Assembly: GCF_004342025.1 (NCBI RefSeq)
Contig: NZ_SLWN01000007.1
Location: 62,001-126,000, forward strand
DNA from: Kribbella steppae
GTDB lineage: Bacteria > Actinomycetota > Actinomycetes > Propionibacteriales > Kribbellaceae
Length of the DNA: 64,000 nucleotides
Direction of reading: 5' to 3'
Shown: positions 16,019 through 24,475 of the stretch, piece after piece
Numbering within the stretch: the first letter of the stretch is position 1
Layout: each line of letters starts with the position of its first letter
The notes under the pieces: generated by a model
What the model saw: the letters and a program-made list of their open reading frames with translations, nothing else
What the model was told of the DNA's origin: nothing
Database searches by the model: none
Made by a program: the position numbers and the translations under genes

Positions 16019-16052
16019 GAGCGGCCGCAGGCGGTCACGCCCGCGGCCGCTC
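16019..16052. terminator. GC-rich hairpin between convergent genes
   Basis: Arms GAGCGGCCGC (16019-16028) and GCGGCCGCTC (16043-16052) pair perfectly around a 14-base loop. On the plus strand the sequence GCTCGTTT follows. It lies 23 bases after the MT0933-type gene and just before the end of the convergent lectin remnant, so it could terminate both. Confidence 0.65.
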
Positions 16053-16059
16053 GCTCGTT

Positions 16060-16455
16060 TCACCCCGGCACGTTCCATTTCTGCGGATCAAGACCGTTGC
16101 AGTCGTAGATCTGCAGGTCGGTCCCGTCTGCCGTGGCGCCGCCGGGGCTGTCCAGGCAGCGCCCCGATTGAGGCTTCAGCAACGACCCGTTGGCCTGTGG
16201 CTGCCAGATCCGCCGGCGGGTCCGCAGTCCCACAGCTGGACCATGGTGAAGTTCGCCGTACCGTTGCCGACGATGTCCAGACACTTGCCGAACGACTGGA
16301 TCCTGCCGTCGGCCATCCTCGTCCACTGCTGACCTGGTACGCCGCTACACGTCCACAACTGCACGAGATTCCCGTTCACCGCTGTGTTGGTGTCCACGTC
16401 GACGCACTTCCCGGCCGCGCGCAGCCAGCACCCTGGACAGTCGACGGATGGACAT
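16060..16455 (-). pseudogene. remnant of a secreted enzyme: start plus ricin-type lectin (CBM13) domain
   Basis: An ATG at 16455 with an ideal AGGAGG ribosome site (16465-16460) opens MSIRRLSRVLA, the beginning of a signal peptide. After about 12 codons it runs into another frame holding a CBM13 domain: AGKCVDVDTNTAVNGNLVQLWTC, WTRMADGRIQSFGKCLDIVGNG and VQLWDCGPAGG. A second break near 16211 (about four bases lost) shifts to the last repeat, IWQPQANGSLL, then GRCLDSPGGATADGTDLQIYDC. The catalytic module expected between signal and lectin domain is gone. It lies 45 bases after the GH2 gene, so it was probably a secreted glycoside hydrolase in the same operon. Confidence 0.75.
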
Positions 16456-16459
16456 GAAA

Positions 16460-16465
16460 CCTCCT
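16460..16465 (-). promoter_or_regulatory. consensus ribosome-binding site of the decayed lectin gene
   Basis: AGGAGG on the reverse strand lies four bases before the ATG at 16455. It is among the strongest Shine-Dalgarno matches in the window, although the gene behind it is broken. It fixes the original start and shows that the signal-peptide codons were once translated. Confidence 0.7.
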
Positions 16466-16499
16466 CTGATAGGCGGATCGAGCGAAGGTCCCCGTGAAC

Positions 16500-18451
16500 T
16501 CAGGCGATGTCGACAAAACTCCTCGCGACGACAGCACCGTCGGAGTCGGTGACCCACAACTGCAACCGACCCGGTGTCGCCACGACCTCGATCGGGTCGG
16601 TGACGACGAAAGGTTTGGCATCGACGGGCGCGGATCCCGTTGCCCAGTGCAACGTGCCGAGCAACGGATCCCGGCCGTGATGCGAGACCCGAACCGGCAC
16701 AGTCCCCGAGCCGGTCACGACCAGATCGCGCCCGGGCGCCTCCGGCGTCAGGTCGATGACGAGCGTGGTCTCGGCGTGGACGTCGGACTGCCGCGTGCCA
16801 CCGAGATCCTTGGTACGCCGGTCGTAGGTGTAGATCCCGACGGTCTCGTGCTCGATGTCGTACAGCTCGGTGAAGATGTAGCCCGCGTTCCGCGCGTGCC
16901 GGCGTAACTCCTGTGTCTGCCAGCGCAGATGCCACCCGCGCTCCACACTGGTCGACCCACCGCCGTACTCACCGTTGAGCTGGATCAGTTCCGAACCGTC
17001 GAATCCAGGAGCCGCGATCGCCTTGTCCACCACGAAGTCCGGCCCGAGCCGCACCGGGAAACTCCCGTCGTCGGTGTTCACCAATCGATCGACAGCCGCG
17101 GCCCACGACGCGACGTTGTCGTCGTAGTAGTGCCAGTCGACCAGGTCGGTCTCGACGTGCGCCCAGCCCGAGTTGTCCACGACCGGTCGCGTCGGGTCCG
17201 AGTCACGGATGATCCGGTAGGCACGCCGTACGGCGTCCTGTTTCGCCGGATCACCGGGGACGTCCCAGTCGAGTCCCCACTCCTCGTTGTACGCACCCCA
17301 GATCACGATGCACGGATGGTTGCCGTCGCGTACGACCATCCCGGCCGTCACCTCTTCGAACGCAGCAACGGCTTCAGGACTGAAGCGCCCGGTGGACGGC
17401 GGCTCGGCCCACACCAGCATGCCGAGCTTGTCGGCCCAGTACAGCCAGCGCGGGTCCTCGAGCTTCAGATGCTTCCGGACCACGTTGAACCCAGCCTCGC
17501 GTGCCAGCACGATGTCCCGCTTCAACGCATCATCGGTCGGCGCAGTGTGACCGCCCGTCGGCCAGAAGCCCTGGTCCAGCACACCACGCACATACGTCGG
17601 TACGCCGTTCAGCAGCAGGTTGTTGCCCTGCCACTCGATCCGGCGCAATCCGGTGTATCCACGCACCGTGTCCTCGCCGGCGGTGACCACGACGTCGTAC
17701 AGGTGAGGATCCTGGGGGGTCCACAGCCGCGGCTCCGGTATCGGCAGTGTGACCGGACCCGTCAGCTGGTCATACTCGCGCACGACGACGCCCGGGATCT
17801 CGATCCTGACCGGCGAAGGGCCAACGAGCGACACCTCGATACCGTCGAGCTCGGGCGTGGGCCGGAGCGACAGTTGGGAGATGGACGCCGCCGGGCGCGG
17901 CTCGAGCCACACGGTCTGCCAGATCCCGCTGGACGGGGTGAACGCGCAGCCGTCGTAGTCATCGGCCGGCATACTCCGCTGCTTGCCGTGCGGGATGAAC
18001 CGCTTGTCCACCGGCGCATGCACACGGACCACGAGCGTCCCGGTGCCATCGGAGTCGAGCAGATCGGTGATGTCGGCCTCGAACGGCAGATAGCCACCTT
18101 CATGCTCGACCGCCAACGCGCCGTTGACCCAGACACTCGCCTGATGATGTACGGCGCCGAAGTGCAGAACCGTCCGCTGCCCAGCCCACTCCGCCGGCCG
18201 CTCGATCCCCCGGCGATACCAGGCGATCGGGAGCCAATGCGTGAGCACACCCGAGCCGGGGTGCTCCCACGGGAACGGGACGACGATGGTCGATGGAGTG
18301 GTGTCGGACGGCCAGTGGTCAGGCCGCTGCCAGCGGCACCGCGACCCAGATCGTCCGGGTCCCGAGCGAAGTCCCACTCCCCGTTCAGGTTCAGCCACCG
18401 GTCCGAGCGGTCGAAGTGTGGGCGGGGGTATTCGGGACGTGGTGTGTTCAC
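16500..18451 (-). pseudogene. glycoside hydrolase family 2 enzyme with an N-terminal frameshift
   Basis: A GTG at 18451 with GGAG upstream opens YPRPHFDRSDRWLNLNGEWDFARDPDDLG, the usual start of GH2 enzymes. Between 18325 and 18352 the frame is lost and resumes at WQRPDHWPSDTTPSTIVVPFPWE. The remaining frame is open to 16500 and has the jelly-roll domain (VWVNGALAVEHEGGYLPFEAD), the immunoglobulin-like domain, and the TIM barrel. The barrel holds the acid/base glutamate in IWGAYNEEWG and the nucleophile in QLNGEYGGG. It would be a cytoplasmic beta-galactosidase or beta-glucuronidase acting on sugars brought in by the adjacent ABC transporter. If the shift is a sequencing error the enzyme is about 650 residues and intact. 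Confidence 0.8.
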
Positions 18452-18475
18452 GATGGATTCTCCAAGTAGGGTGCG

Positions 18476-19318
18476 TCAGCCTTTGAGGCTGCCGGCCATG
18501 ACGCCCTTGATCAGGTGACGTTGCAGGACGATGAAGACGATGAGCACCGGGATCGCGGCGATGGTGCTGGCGGCGAGCAGTTGGCCCCAGACGCTGGTCC
18601 AGTCGGCGCCGAGCTGACCCGAGCGGATGTTCTGCGCCAGGGCGGACAGCATCACCTGCAGGGTCTGGTGCTGCTCGTCGTTCACCGCCACGACCGGCCA
18701 GACGAAGTCGTTGTAGATGTTGATGAAGGTCAGTACGCCGAGGGCCGCCAGACCCGGCCGGATCACCGGCAGCACGATGCTCGCGAAGATCCGCAGCTCA
18801 CCGGCTCCGTCGACCCGGGCGGCGTCGAGCAGTTCGTCCGGGATGGACATGATCACCTGACGCATCCAGAACACCCCGAAGGCGTCGATCGCGCCGGGCA
18901 GGATGAGCGCCTGGAACGTGCTGACCCAGCCGAGCTGACTCATCTCCAGCAACAGCGGGATCAGCAGCACCAGGGTCGGCAGCATCAGCGTGGCCAGCAC
19001 GGTGCCGAACAGCAGCCGCTTGCCCGGAAAGTCGTACTTCGCGAACGCGAACCCGGCCATCGGACAGAAGATCATCGTCAGCGCGCCCTTGAGCAGGACG
19101 ACGATCGCGGTGTTCCGGAAGCCGGTCTCGATCGGGATCGTGTCCAGCATCGCCCGGAAGTTGTGCAGCGTCAGCTGACCCGGATCGAAGCTGAACGGCC
19201 GGGCGATGATATCCCCGCCAGGTTTCAGCGACGAGACCATCATCCACAGCAGCGGCGCCAGGCTGATGAGACCAGCCACGGTCAGGAGGCCATAGCGGCC
19301 GATCACACCGAGCTTCAT
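18476..19318 (-). CDS. carbohydrate ABC transporter permease (MalG-like)
   Basis: This 280-residue inner-membrane protein has about six helices and the EAA loop DELLDAARVDGAGELRIFASIVLPVIRPGLA, which contacts the ATPase. It belongs to the CUT1 sugar class and pairs with the permease encoded just upstream, whose stop overlaps this ATG by four bases. No ATPase gene lies in the cluster, so a shared MsiK-type ATPase encoded elsewhere is expected, as is common in actinomycetes. The gene ends 24 bases before the GH2 start. The transported sugar is probably a short glycoside that the GH2 enzyme would cleave. Confidence 0.88.
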   Translation of the reverse strand: MKLGVIGRYGLLTVAGLISLAPLLWMMVSSLKPGGDIIARPFSFDPGQLTLHNFRAMLDTIPIETGFRNTAIVVLLKGALTMIFCPMAGFAFAKYDFPGKRLLFGTVLATLMLPTLVLLIPLLLEMSQLGWVSTFQALILPGAIDAFGVFWMRQVIMSIPDELLDAARVDGAGELRIFASIVLPVIRPGLAALGVLTFINIYNDFVWPVVAVNDEQHQTLQVMLSALAQNIRSGQLGADWTSVWGQLLAASTIAAIPVLIVFIVLQRHLIKGVMAGSLKG

Positions 19319-20229
19319 CGGTCCTCCCTCGAACGCAGTAGCCGGATGGAGGCGAGCGACAGGGCGAGCACCATCACCACGAGCAGCATCGAGTTCGCGG
19401 CACCGAGTCCGAGGTCGGAGTTGGTGATGTGCTTGTAGAGATAGAGCCCCGCGGTCCGGGTGCCGTTGAACGGTCCGCCGCCGGTCACGACGTACGGCTC
19501 GGCGAACAACTGGAAGACGGTCAGCGTCCCGATCACCACGACGAAGCTCAACGTCCGGGTCACCAACGGAACCGTGATCGACCAGAACTGATGCCACGCG
19601 TTGGCTCCGTCGATCCGAGCCGCCTCGTAGACATCCGCTGGGATTGTCGACAATCCTGCCATCAACAAGATGACGGCGTACCCCGTCGTTCGCCACAGCA
19701 CCAACAGCGCGATGGTCACCTTCGCCCACACCGACGTGGTCAACCATCCGATCGCAGGCAATCCCAGCGAGGTCAGACCGTGGTTGACCGCGCCGAAATC
19801 CTTGTCGAACAAGATGATCCAGACCTGCGCCATCGCCACCAGCGGCGTCACGAACGGCGCGATCAGCGCGGCACTGAACAACCCACGAAACCTTGCCTTG
19901 CGCAACGCAACCGCAATCGTCAACGCCAGCAGAACCTGCGCAGGTACGACGAGCAGCCACAGTGCACCCGACGTCGCCATCGACTGCCAGAAGTCCGGAC
20001 TGGCCAACAGGAACCGGTAGTTCGCGAACCCGATGAACTCCAGCACCCCGGCGCCATGCCAGTTGGTGAAACTCAGCTGGAGTGCGAAGAAGATCGGATA
20101 GGCACTGAACGCCGCGAAGACCAGGACGAACGGTGCGACGAACAGGTAGGGTGCGGCTTTGACCCGACGGCGGCGTCGTACTGGACGCGCCTCCCGCCGG
20201 GTGCCGGCCGCTTCGGTGACGGTCACCAT
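19315..20229 (-). CDS. carbohydrate ABC transporter permease (MalF-like)
   Basis: This 304-residue permease has a basic N-terminus (RRRRRVKA) followed by about six helices. The EAA motif DVYEAARIDGANAWHQFWSITVPLVTRTL lies near residue 200. It forms the other half of the CUT1 sugar channel with the following gene. The ATG at 20229 overlaps the stop of the solute-binding protein gene (TGATG); an adjacent TTG at 20232 is less likely. The position directly behind the binding-protein gene fixes its role in the same importer. Confidence 0.88.
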   Translation of the reverse strand: MVTVTEAAGTRREARPVRRRRRVKAAPYLFVAPFVLVFAAFSAYPIFFALQLSFTNWHGAGVLEFIGFANYRFLLASPDFWQSMATSGALWLLVVPAQVLLALTIAVALRKARFRGLFSAALIAPFVTPLVAMAQVWIILFDKDFGAVNHGLTSLGLPAIGWLTTSVWAKVTIALLVLWRTTGYAVILLMAGLSTIPADVYEAARIDGANAWHQFWSITVPLVTRTLSFVVVIGTLTVFQLFAEPYVVTGGGPFNGTRTAGLYLYKHITNSDLGLGAANSMLLVVMVLALSLASIRLLRSREDR

Positions 20230-21586
20230 CAACTAGGCCCCATCAGGTTCTTCTGGATCTGGGTCGCCGACGTCTTGAGCACCTCGTCCGGGCTCATCTG
20301 TCCGGCGAGCAACTTCTGCACGTTGACGCCGAAGTAGTCGACCGCCTTGCCCCACCAGGTCGGGATCGTGTAGCCACCCGGGACCTGCTGACCGGCCTCG
20401 ACCGCCACCTTCCACAGGTCCTGACCGCCGAGCGCGTCGATCGGCTTGAACAGCGGAGTGTCCGGATCGAGCGCCGGCAGGTACGACGGGATCGACGTGT
20501 TCAACCCACCCGGGTACACGTCGTTCGGCCCGTAGACCGCGGTGTACCCCTCCTTGCTGAAGACGAGGTGCTCGTACAGCCGCCAGGCCAGCTCCGGGTT
20601 CTTCGACTTGGCCGGGATGACGAACGACGAGCCGCCCATCACACCCGCCCGCGGACCACCGGCCTGCCAGGCGGGCAGGGCCATCGCCCGCCACTTGCCC
20701 TTGCTTGCCTTCAGCAACTGCTGCGGCGCGAACACGAACCACTGCGCCCACGGAACGAACACCTGGGTGCCGTTGTCCTGGGTCTGCAGGTCGGTCGGCT
20801 GGGTGTACTTCGCCAGCGTCCCCAGCCCTTCGGAGCGGACCGCGTCCAGCCAGGTGAGCGTTGTGCGGTAGGGGTCGGAGTCGATCGTGAGCTTGCCCTG
20901 GGCATCGACCATCGCGCCGCCCTGCTGGTTGGCGAACATGTCGACCCACAACTGGGCCAGGAACTGGTCGTTCTCCAGATGGATCGGCCTGGCCTTCGGG
21001 AACTTGTCCCGGACCGTCCTGGCCGCGCCGAGCAGGGCGTCGTACGTGGTCAGACTCGCCGGATCGACGCCGGCCTGGGTGACGATGTCCTCGCGGTAGA
21101 ACAGCAGGCCGGGTCGAGGTCCCACGGCACCGCGACGACCTTGCCGTCGACGGTGACCACACCGAGCTTGTACGGCGCGATGTCCGGCTTGTACTGGTCG
21201 ATCAGCTGACTGAGGTCGTGCAGGTGCGGTGCGACGCCGGTGAGCAGCGCGTCGTCGTAGAAGGCACCGTCGGGGACACCGGCACCGCTGATCAGCGTGG
21301 CCGGGAGCTTGGCGTTGATGTCGACGGCGAGGTGGTTGACCTTCACCTGCGGGTACTTCGCGGTGAACGTCGCGATCGCCTTGTCGAACACCTTGAACAG
21401 GTCGCCGGTGCGGTCCCAGATGGTGATCTCACCGGACGGCGGCGTGGTCGCGCTGCTGGTGGGCAGCGGACTGCTGCCGGTGGTGTTACCCGGAGCGCAG
21501 GCGCCGAGGCCGCCGGCCACCAGGGCGGCACCAGCACCCCGGAGCACTGTACGCCGGGAAACCGGGACTGAAAGGGAATGGGTCAT
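20229..21586 (-). pseudogene. sugar ABC transporter solute-binding lipoprotein with a one-base frameshift
   Basis: The ATG at 21586 opens a Tat-like lipoprotein signal (SRRTVLRGAGAALVAGGLGAC, lipidated cysteine near residue 30). The extracellular sugar-binding domain follows: GEITIWDRTGDLFKVFDKAIATF and KVVAVPWDLDP. At about 21108-21113 one C of a CCCGGGCC-like run appears lost, and the frame moves to GLLFYREDIVTQAGVDPASL. The rest is intact to the stop at 20229, including AWRLYEHLVFSKEG. All residues are present; only the frame is broken. This could be a real recent mutation or a homopolymer error. The importer cannot work without this protein unless a homologue exists elsewhere. Confidence 0.82.
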
Positions 21587-21613
21587 GTCGCGTCCTCATG
21601 ACTTTGCTGGGGC

Positions 21614-21627
21614 TTGCAACGTTGCAA
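21614..21627. promoter_or_regulatory. LacI-type operator 1
   Basis: TTGCAACGTTGCAA is a perfect 14-base palindrome centred on CG, typical of LacI-family operators. It starts 28 bases upstream of the solute-binding protein ATG. Its right half, TTGCAA, also serves as a plausible -35 box for the divergent repressor gene. Confidence 0.85.
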
Positions 21628-21649
21628 ACGATGCTGGGAACGCTAAACT
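21622..21649 (+). promoter_or_regulatory. promoter of the divergent LacI repressor gene
   Basis: TTGCAA at 21622-21627 and TAAACT at 21644-21649 are 16 bases apart. The first box is the right half of operator 1, and the second ends at the first base of operator 2. The repressor would therefore control its own synthesis. Confidence 0.45.
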
Positions 21650-21669
21650 TGCAACGTTGCAAGTGTCAA
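21640..21669 (-). promoter_or_regulatory. promoter of the sugar ABC operon
   Basis: On the reverse strand a perfect TTGACA (21669-21664) is followed after 18 bases by TAGCGT (21645-21640). Operator 2 lies inside the spacer and operator 1 just downstream of the likely transcription start, an arrangement that allows tight repression. Confidence 0.55.
21649..21662. promoter_or_regulatory. LacI-type operator 2
   Basis: This is a second, identical copy of TTGCAACGTTGCAA, with its centre exactly 35 bases from that of operator 1. Both are in the intergenic space between the LacI gene and the ABC operon. Two identical sites allow cooperative or looped repression. Confidence 0.85.
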
Positions 21670-21697
21670 GACTTCGTCGACCGGGAAGAGGTACCCA

Positions 21698-22717
21698 GTG
21701 CCCGCCACACTGCGTGAAGTCGCCGAGCGAGCCGGCGTCTCGGTCCGGACCGTGTCGAACGTCGTCAACGACTTCCCTCAGGTCGCGCCGGACACCCGGG
21801 CAAAGGTGCAGCGAGCGCTCGACGAGCTCGGGTACCAGCCGAACGCGGTCGCCCGGACGCTGCGGCGCGGGCGATCCGGGCTGATCGCACTGGTCCTGCC
21901 TGAGCTCGACGTACCGTATTTCGCCGAGCTGACCCGGGCGGTCATCGAGCAGGCGGCGGCTGCCGGCTACACGGTGGTCGTGGACCAGACCGACGGCGAC
22001 CCGGTCCGCGAGCGGGAGCTGGTGATGCGCGGCAGCCGGGCGGCCATGTTCGACGGGCTGATCTTCAACCCGCTCGCGCTGGGCGACGCCGATCTGCGTG
22101 ACCGACCGTCGTCCACGCCAGTGGTGCTGCTGGGTGAGCGCGTGGTCCAGGGCGGGCTCGACCACATCATGGTCGACAACGTCGGAGCCGCGGAGCTCGC
22201 CACCCGGCACCTGATCGCGCTCGGCCGGCAGCGGATCGCCGCGATCGGCGACCAGTCCGACGAGAGTCGCCAGACCGGCCGGCTGCGAACCCAGGGGTAC
22301 CAGAATGCTCTGCGTGCAGCCGGCGTGGAGGTCGTCCCGGAGCTGATCCGCCCCACCGAGTTCTTCCACCGCGCCGACGGCGCCGCCGCGATGGCCGACC
22401 TGCTGGCGTTGCCCGATCCCCCGGACGCCGTCTTCTGCTACAACGACCTGCTCGCGTTGGGCGCCCTGCGCACAATCCTCAGCCGCGGCCTCCGCGTGCC
22501 CGAGGACATCGCCCTCGTCGGCTTCGACGACATCGAGGACGGTCGCTACAGCACCCCCAGCCTCACCACCATCCGGCCGGACAAGACCCAGATCGCCAAG
22601 CATGCCGTCCAGCTCCTGCTCAACCGGCTCGACGGCGACCAGTCCGCACCGGCCGAAGTCCCGGCCGACTACGACCTGGTGGTCCGCGAGAGTACGACGG
22701 GAATCTCGACGTACTGA
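21698..22717 (+). CDS. LacI-family repressor of the sugar ABC/GH2 operon
   Basis: This 339-residue protein has the DNA-binding head ATLREVAERAGVSVRTVSNVVNDFPQV and the hinge YQPNAVARTLR. The effector domain contains LIALVLPELDVPYFAELTRAVI, FCYNDLLALGALRTI and VGFDDIEDGRYSTPSLTTI. It starts at GTG 21698 with GAAGAGG upstream. Divergent to the sugar operon with two perfect palindromes between, it is almost certainly the local repressor, released by the imported sugar or its product. It reads intact although two of the genes it controls are broken. Confidence 0.9.
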   Translation: MPATLREVAERAGVSVRTVSNVVNDFPQVAPDTRAKVQRALDELGYQPNAVARTLRRGRSGLIALVLPELDVPYFAELTRAVIEQAAAAGYTVVVDQTDGDPVRERELVMRGSRAAMFDGLIFNPLALGDADLRDRPSSTPVVLLGERVVQGGLDHIMVDNVGAAELATRHLIALGRQRIAAIGDQSDESRQTGRLRTQGYQNALRAAGVEVVPELIRPTEFFHRADGAAAMADLLALPDPPDAVFCYNDLLALGALRTILSRGLRVPEDIALVGFDDIEDGRYSTPSLTTIRPDKTQIAKHAVQLLLNRLDGDQSAPAEVPADYDLVVRESTTGISTY

Positions 22718-22762
22718 GCGTCGAAACTATCGGAATTCCGCGCCGCTCTTCACAGCGATCTC

Positions 22763-23260
22763 GTGACGCTATACCGCGAGCTTTCCTCGCCGACGTGCTT
22801 CGTCTACGGGCCGGCCACACCGCAGCACAAGGATGCCGCAGGCAAGCGAAAGCTCGCGGACGGGATCGGCTACCTGAGCCTCAACCCGGGCGCCAAGAAG
22901 GACCTGGAGCGCGACTACGGCTTTGCCCTGAACGCGCTGCAGGACGGGCTGACGACGGAGCTGGAACGCTCGATGCAGTCGGACGAGGAAGTGGCGTTCC
23001 AGAAGGCCACTCTGGCCACCCGCAAGCCGGCGCCCGAGAGTCCACCCGCTCGGCTCTCGGACGCCGAACGCGAACAGGTCACGCTGCTCACGACCCCACT
23101 CAAGGACACCGTCGACCGCCGTACGCTCGAATTCATCCTCGGCCGCAAGCCACTCACCGAGTGGGACGCTTTCCAGCAGGAGCTGGAAGCCAAGGGCTCC
23201 AAGCGCTACCTAGAGCTCGTCAATACCGCCCGCCAGCGGTACAAAGACAAACACGGCTGA
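22763..23260 (+). pseudogene. C-terminal fragment of an ABC solute-binding protein
   Basis: This 165-codon ORF starts with GTG 45 bases after the LacI stop. It matches the C-terminal end of sugar-binding lipoproteins of the LplA/LipO kind: AKKDLERDYGFALNAL, a linker, then TPLKDTVDRRTLEFILGRKPLTEWDAFQQEL and KRYLELVNTARQRYKD. No signal peptide, lipobox or N-terminal lobe is present, and nothing upstream encodes them. It is therefore a truncated relic, probably of another sugar importer lost from this locus. It is not a second half of the binding protein at 20229-21586, which is otherwise complete. Confidence 0.65.
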
Positions 23261-23308
23261 GAAGCCCGACCCTCCCTTCCCTCGGAGCGGGGAGCGAGCG
23301 GAACGCCA

Positions 23309-23761
23309 TCAGGCGAGGTCGTTGCTGAAGTCGGCTGTGTTCCAGTGGGTCGGCTTCATGACATAGACGAGGTCGGTGTCCGCGGCACCTGCCTCCTCCC
23401 AACCCTTCGCGTAGGCCCGGCCGCCTTCCTCGCCGAGGTAGCGGACAGCCAGCGGGAGCAGGTCCTTCTCGGTGTCGGGACGCCGTACCTCGGTCAGCGG
23501 GCCCTCGACGGTCACATAGCGGTACGGGAGCGCCTCGGACTGGACGACGAGGACGAAACGCTGGGCAGCCTCGAGCGCCACACCTTTGCGCGACTTCGCG
23601 TTCATCATGATCGTGACGATGCCGGTCTCGGGGCTGTAGTCGTACCACACGGGCGCACTGATCGGTGCCCGGTCGGGCCGGTCCGACGCGACGCTGAGGA
23701 CGCCGATCCGGACGTCGGACAGGAACGCTTCGCGCGCTGCGACGGTCAGGCGGTCTGGCAT
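23309..23761 (-). CDS. PPOX-class (pyridoxamine oxidase-like) flavin or F420-binding protein
   Basis: This 150-residue split-barrel protein contains VRIGVLSVASDRPDRAPISAPVWYDY, typical of the F420/FMN-binding PPOX families. Later segments are KSRKGVALEAAQRFVLVVQ and YRYVTVEGPL. Proteins of this group reduce or bind small aromatic or heterocyclic ligands with F420H2 or FMN; the exact substrate is unknown. The ATG at 23761 was chosen because AAGGGA lies six bases upstream; an ATG five codons earlier has no ribosome site. It is divergent to a TetR gene, with two palindromic operators between, so it is probably the regulated target. Confidence 0.78.
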   Translation of the reverse strand: MPDRLTVAAREAFLSDVRIGVLSVASDRPDRAPISAPVWYDYSPETGIVTIMMNAKSRKGVALEAAQRFVLVVQSEALPYRYVTVEGPLTEVRRPDTEKDLLPLAVRYLGEEGGRAYAKGWEEAGAADTDLVYVMKPTHWNTADFSNDLA

Positions 23762-23789
23762 GGAAGTTCCCTTCATCGGTTTAGTTCTA

Positions 23790-23820
23790 GGTCAGTGACC
23801 CATAATAGGTCATTGACCTA
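23790..23820. promoter_or_regulatory. tandem palindromic operators for the divergent TetR regulator
   Basis: GGTCAGTGACC (23790-23800) and GGTCATTGACC (23808-23818) are 11-base palindromes with centres 18 bases apart, the second extended to TAGGTCATTGACCTA. They fill the space between the PPOX and TetR genes. A TAGACT -10-like box at 23827-23832 lies eight bases before the TetR ATG, hinting at a leaderless transcript. Operator occupancy would block both promoters. Confidence 0.7.
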
Positions 23821-23840
23821 GAGCGGTAGACTGCCTGTCC

Positions 23841-24416
23841 ATGAGCACCTCGCTGAGCCACCGTGGCCAGGCCCGGCGCGACGCGTTGCTGGCGACGGCG
23901 CGTGAATTGCTGGTCGAGGAGGGGTTCGACCAGTTCGTGCTGCGCCGGGTCGCGGCCAAGGCGGAGATGAAGCTCGGCAACCTGCAGTACTACTTCGCCA
24001 CCCGCGACGATCTGCTCGAGGCAGTCATCAGGGCCGAGTTCGACCGCGACCTCGAGGCCGTGCGGCTGGCGACGACCGTCGAGTCGGCCGAAGGCCTGAA
24101 GACGGCCGCCCGCGCACTCGTCCGGAACTGGACCACCGGCGCAGGCAGCATCTTCGGAACGATGTCCCTGCTCGCCTACCACCACGAGCGCTTCCGCGAG
24201 CTCAACCGCGAGATCTACGAGACCTTCTACCGCGAGCTCGGCGTCCTGCTCCGCCGGGTCTCCCCCGGGTTGCGGGACGCGGAGATCTCCGCCCGGGCAC
24301 GCCTGATCACCTCCGTCCTCGACGGCGTCGCGCTGCAGATCCACGCCGGCACCACCGGTCGGCGCGAGCTCACCAACCGCGCAGCGGACCTGGTGGTGAC
24401 CGTCGCCAACGGGTGA
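23841..24416 (+). CDS. TetR-family transcriptional regulator
   Basis: This 191-residue protein has a TetR DNA-binding domain at residues 8-60: RRDALLATARELLVEEGFDQFVLRRVAAKAEMKLGNLQYYFATRDDLLEAV. The all-helical ligand domain ends with RARLITSVLDGVALQI. The MKLGNLQYYF recognition helix is typical. It is divergent from the PPOX gene with a pair of GGTCAnTGACC sites between, and should repress that gene and itself. The ligand is unknown. Confidence 0.88.
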   Translation: MSTSLSHRGQARRDALLATARELLVEEGFDQFVLRRVAAKAEMKLGNLQYYFATRDDLLEAVIRAEFDRDLEAVRLATTVESAEGLKTAARALVRNWTTGAGSIFGTMSLLAYHHERFRELNREIYETFYRELGVLLRRVSPGLRDAEISARARLITSVLDGVALQIHAGTTGRRELTNRAADLVVTVANG

Positions 24417-24475
24417 CGGCCACGGGTTAGGCTACGGATCGAGTATCGGGCGACATTTCGCGGAAGGGGGCAGCC

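Noticed and set aside
20229..23260. The fragment at 22763-23260 as the missing part of the frameshifted binding protein
   Set aside because: The frameshifted gene already contains a full C-terminus of a different type; the fragment belongs to another subfamily.
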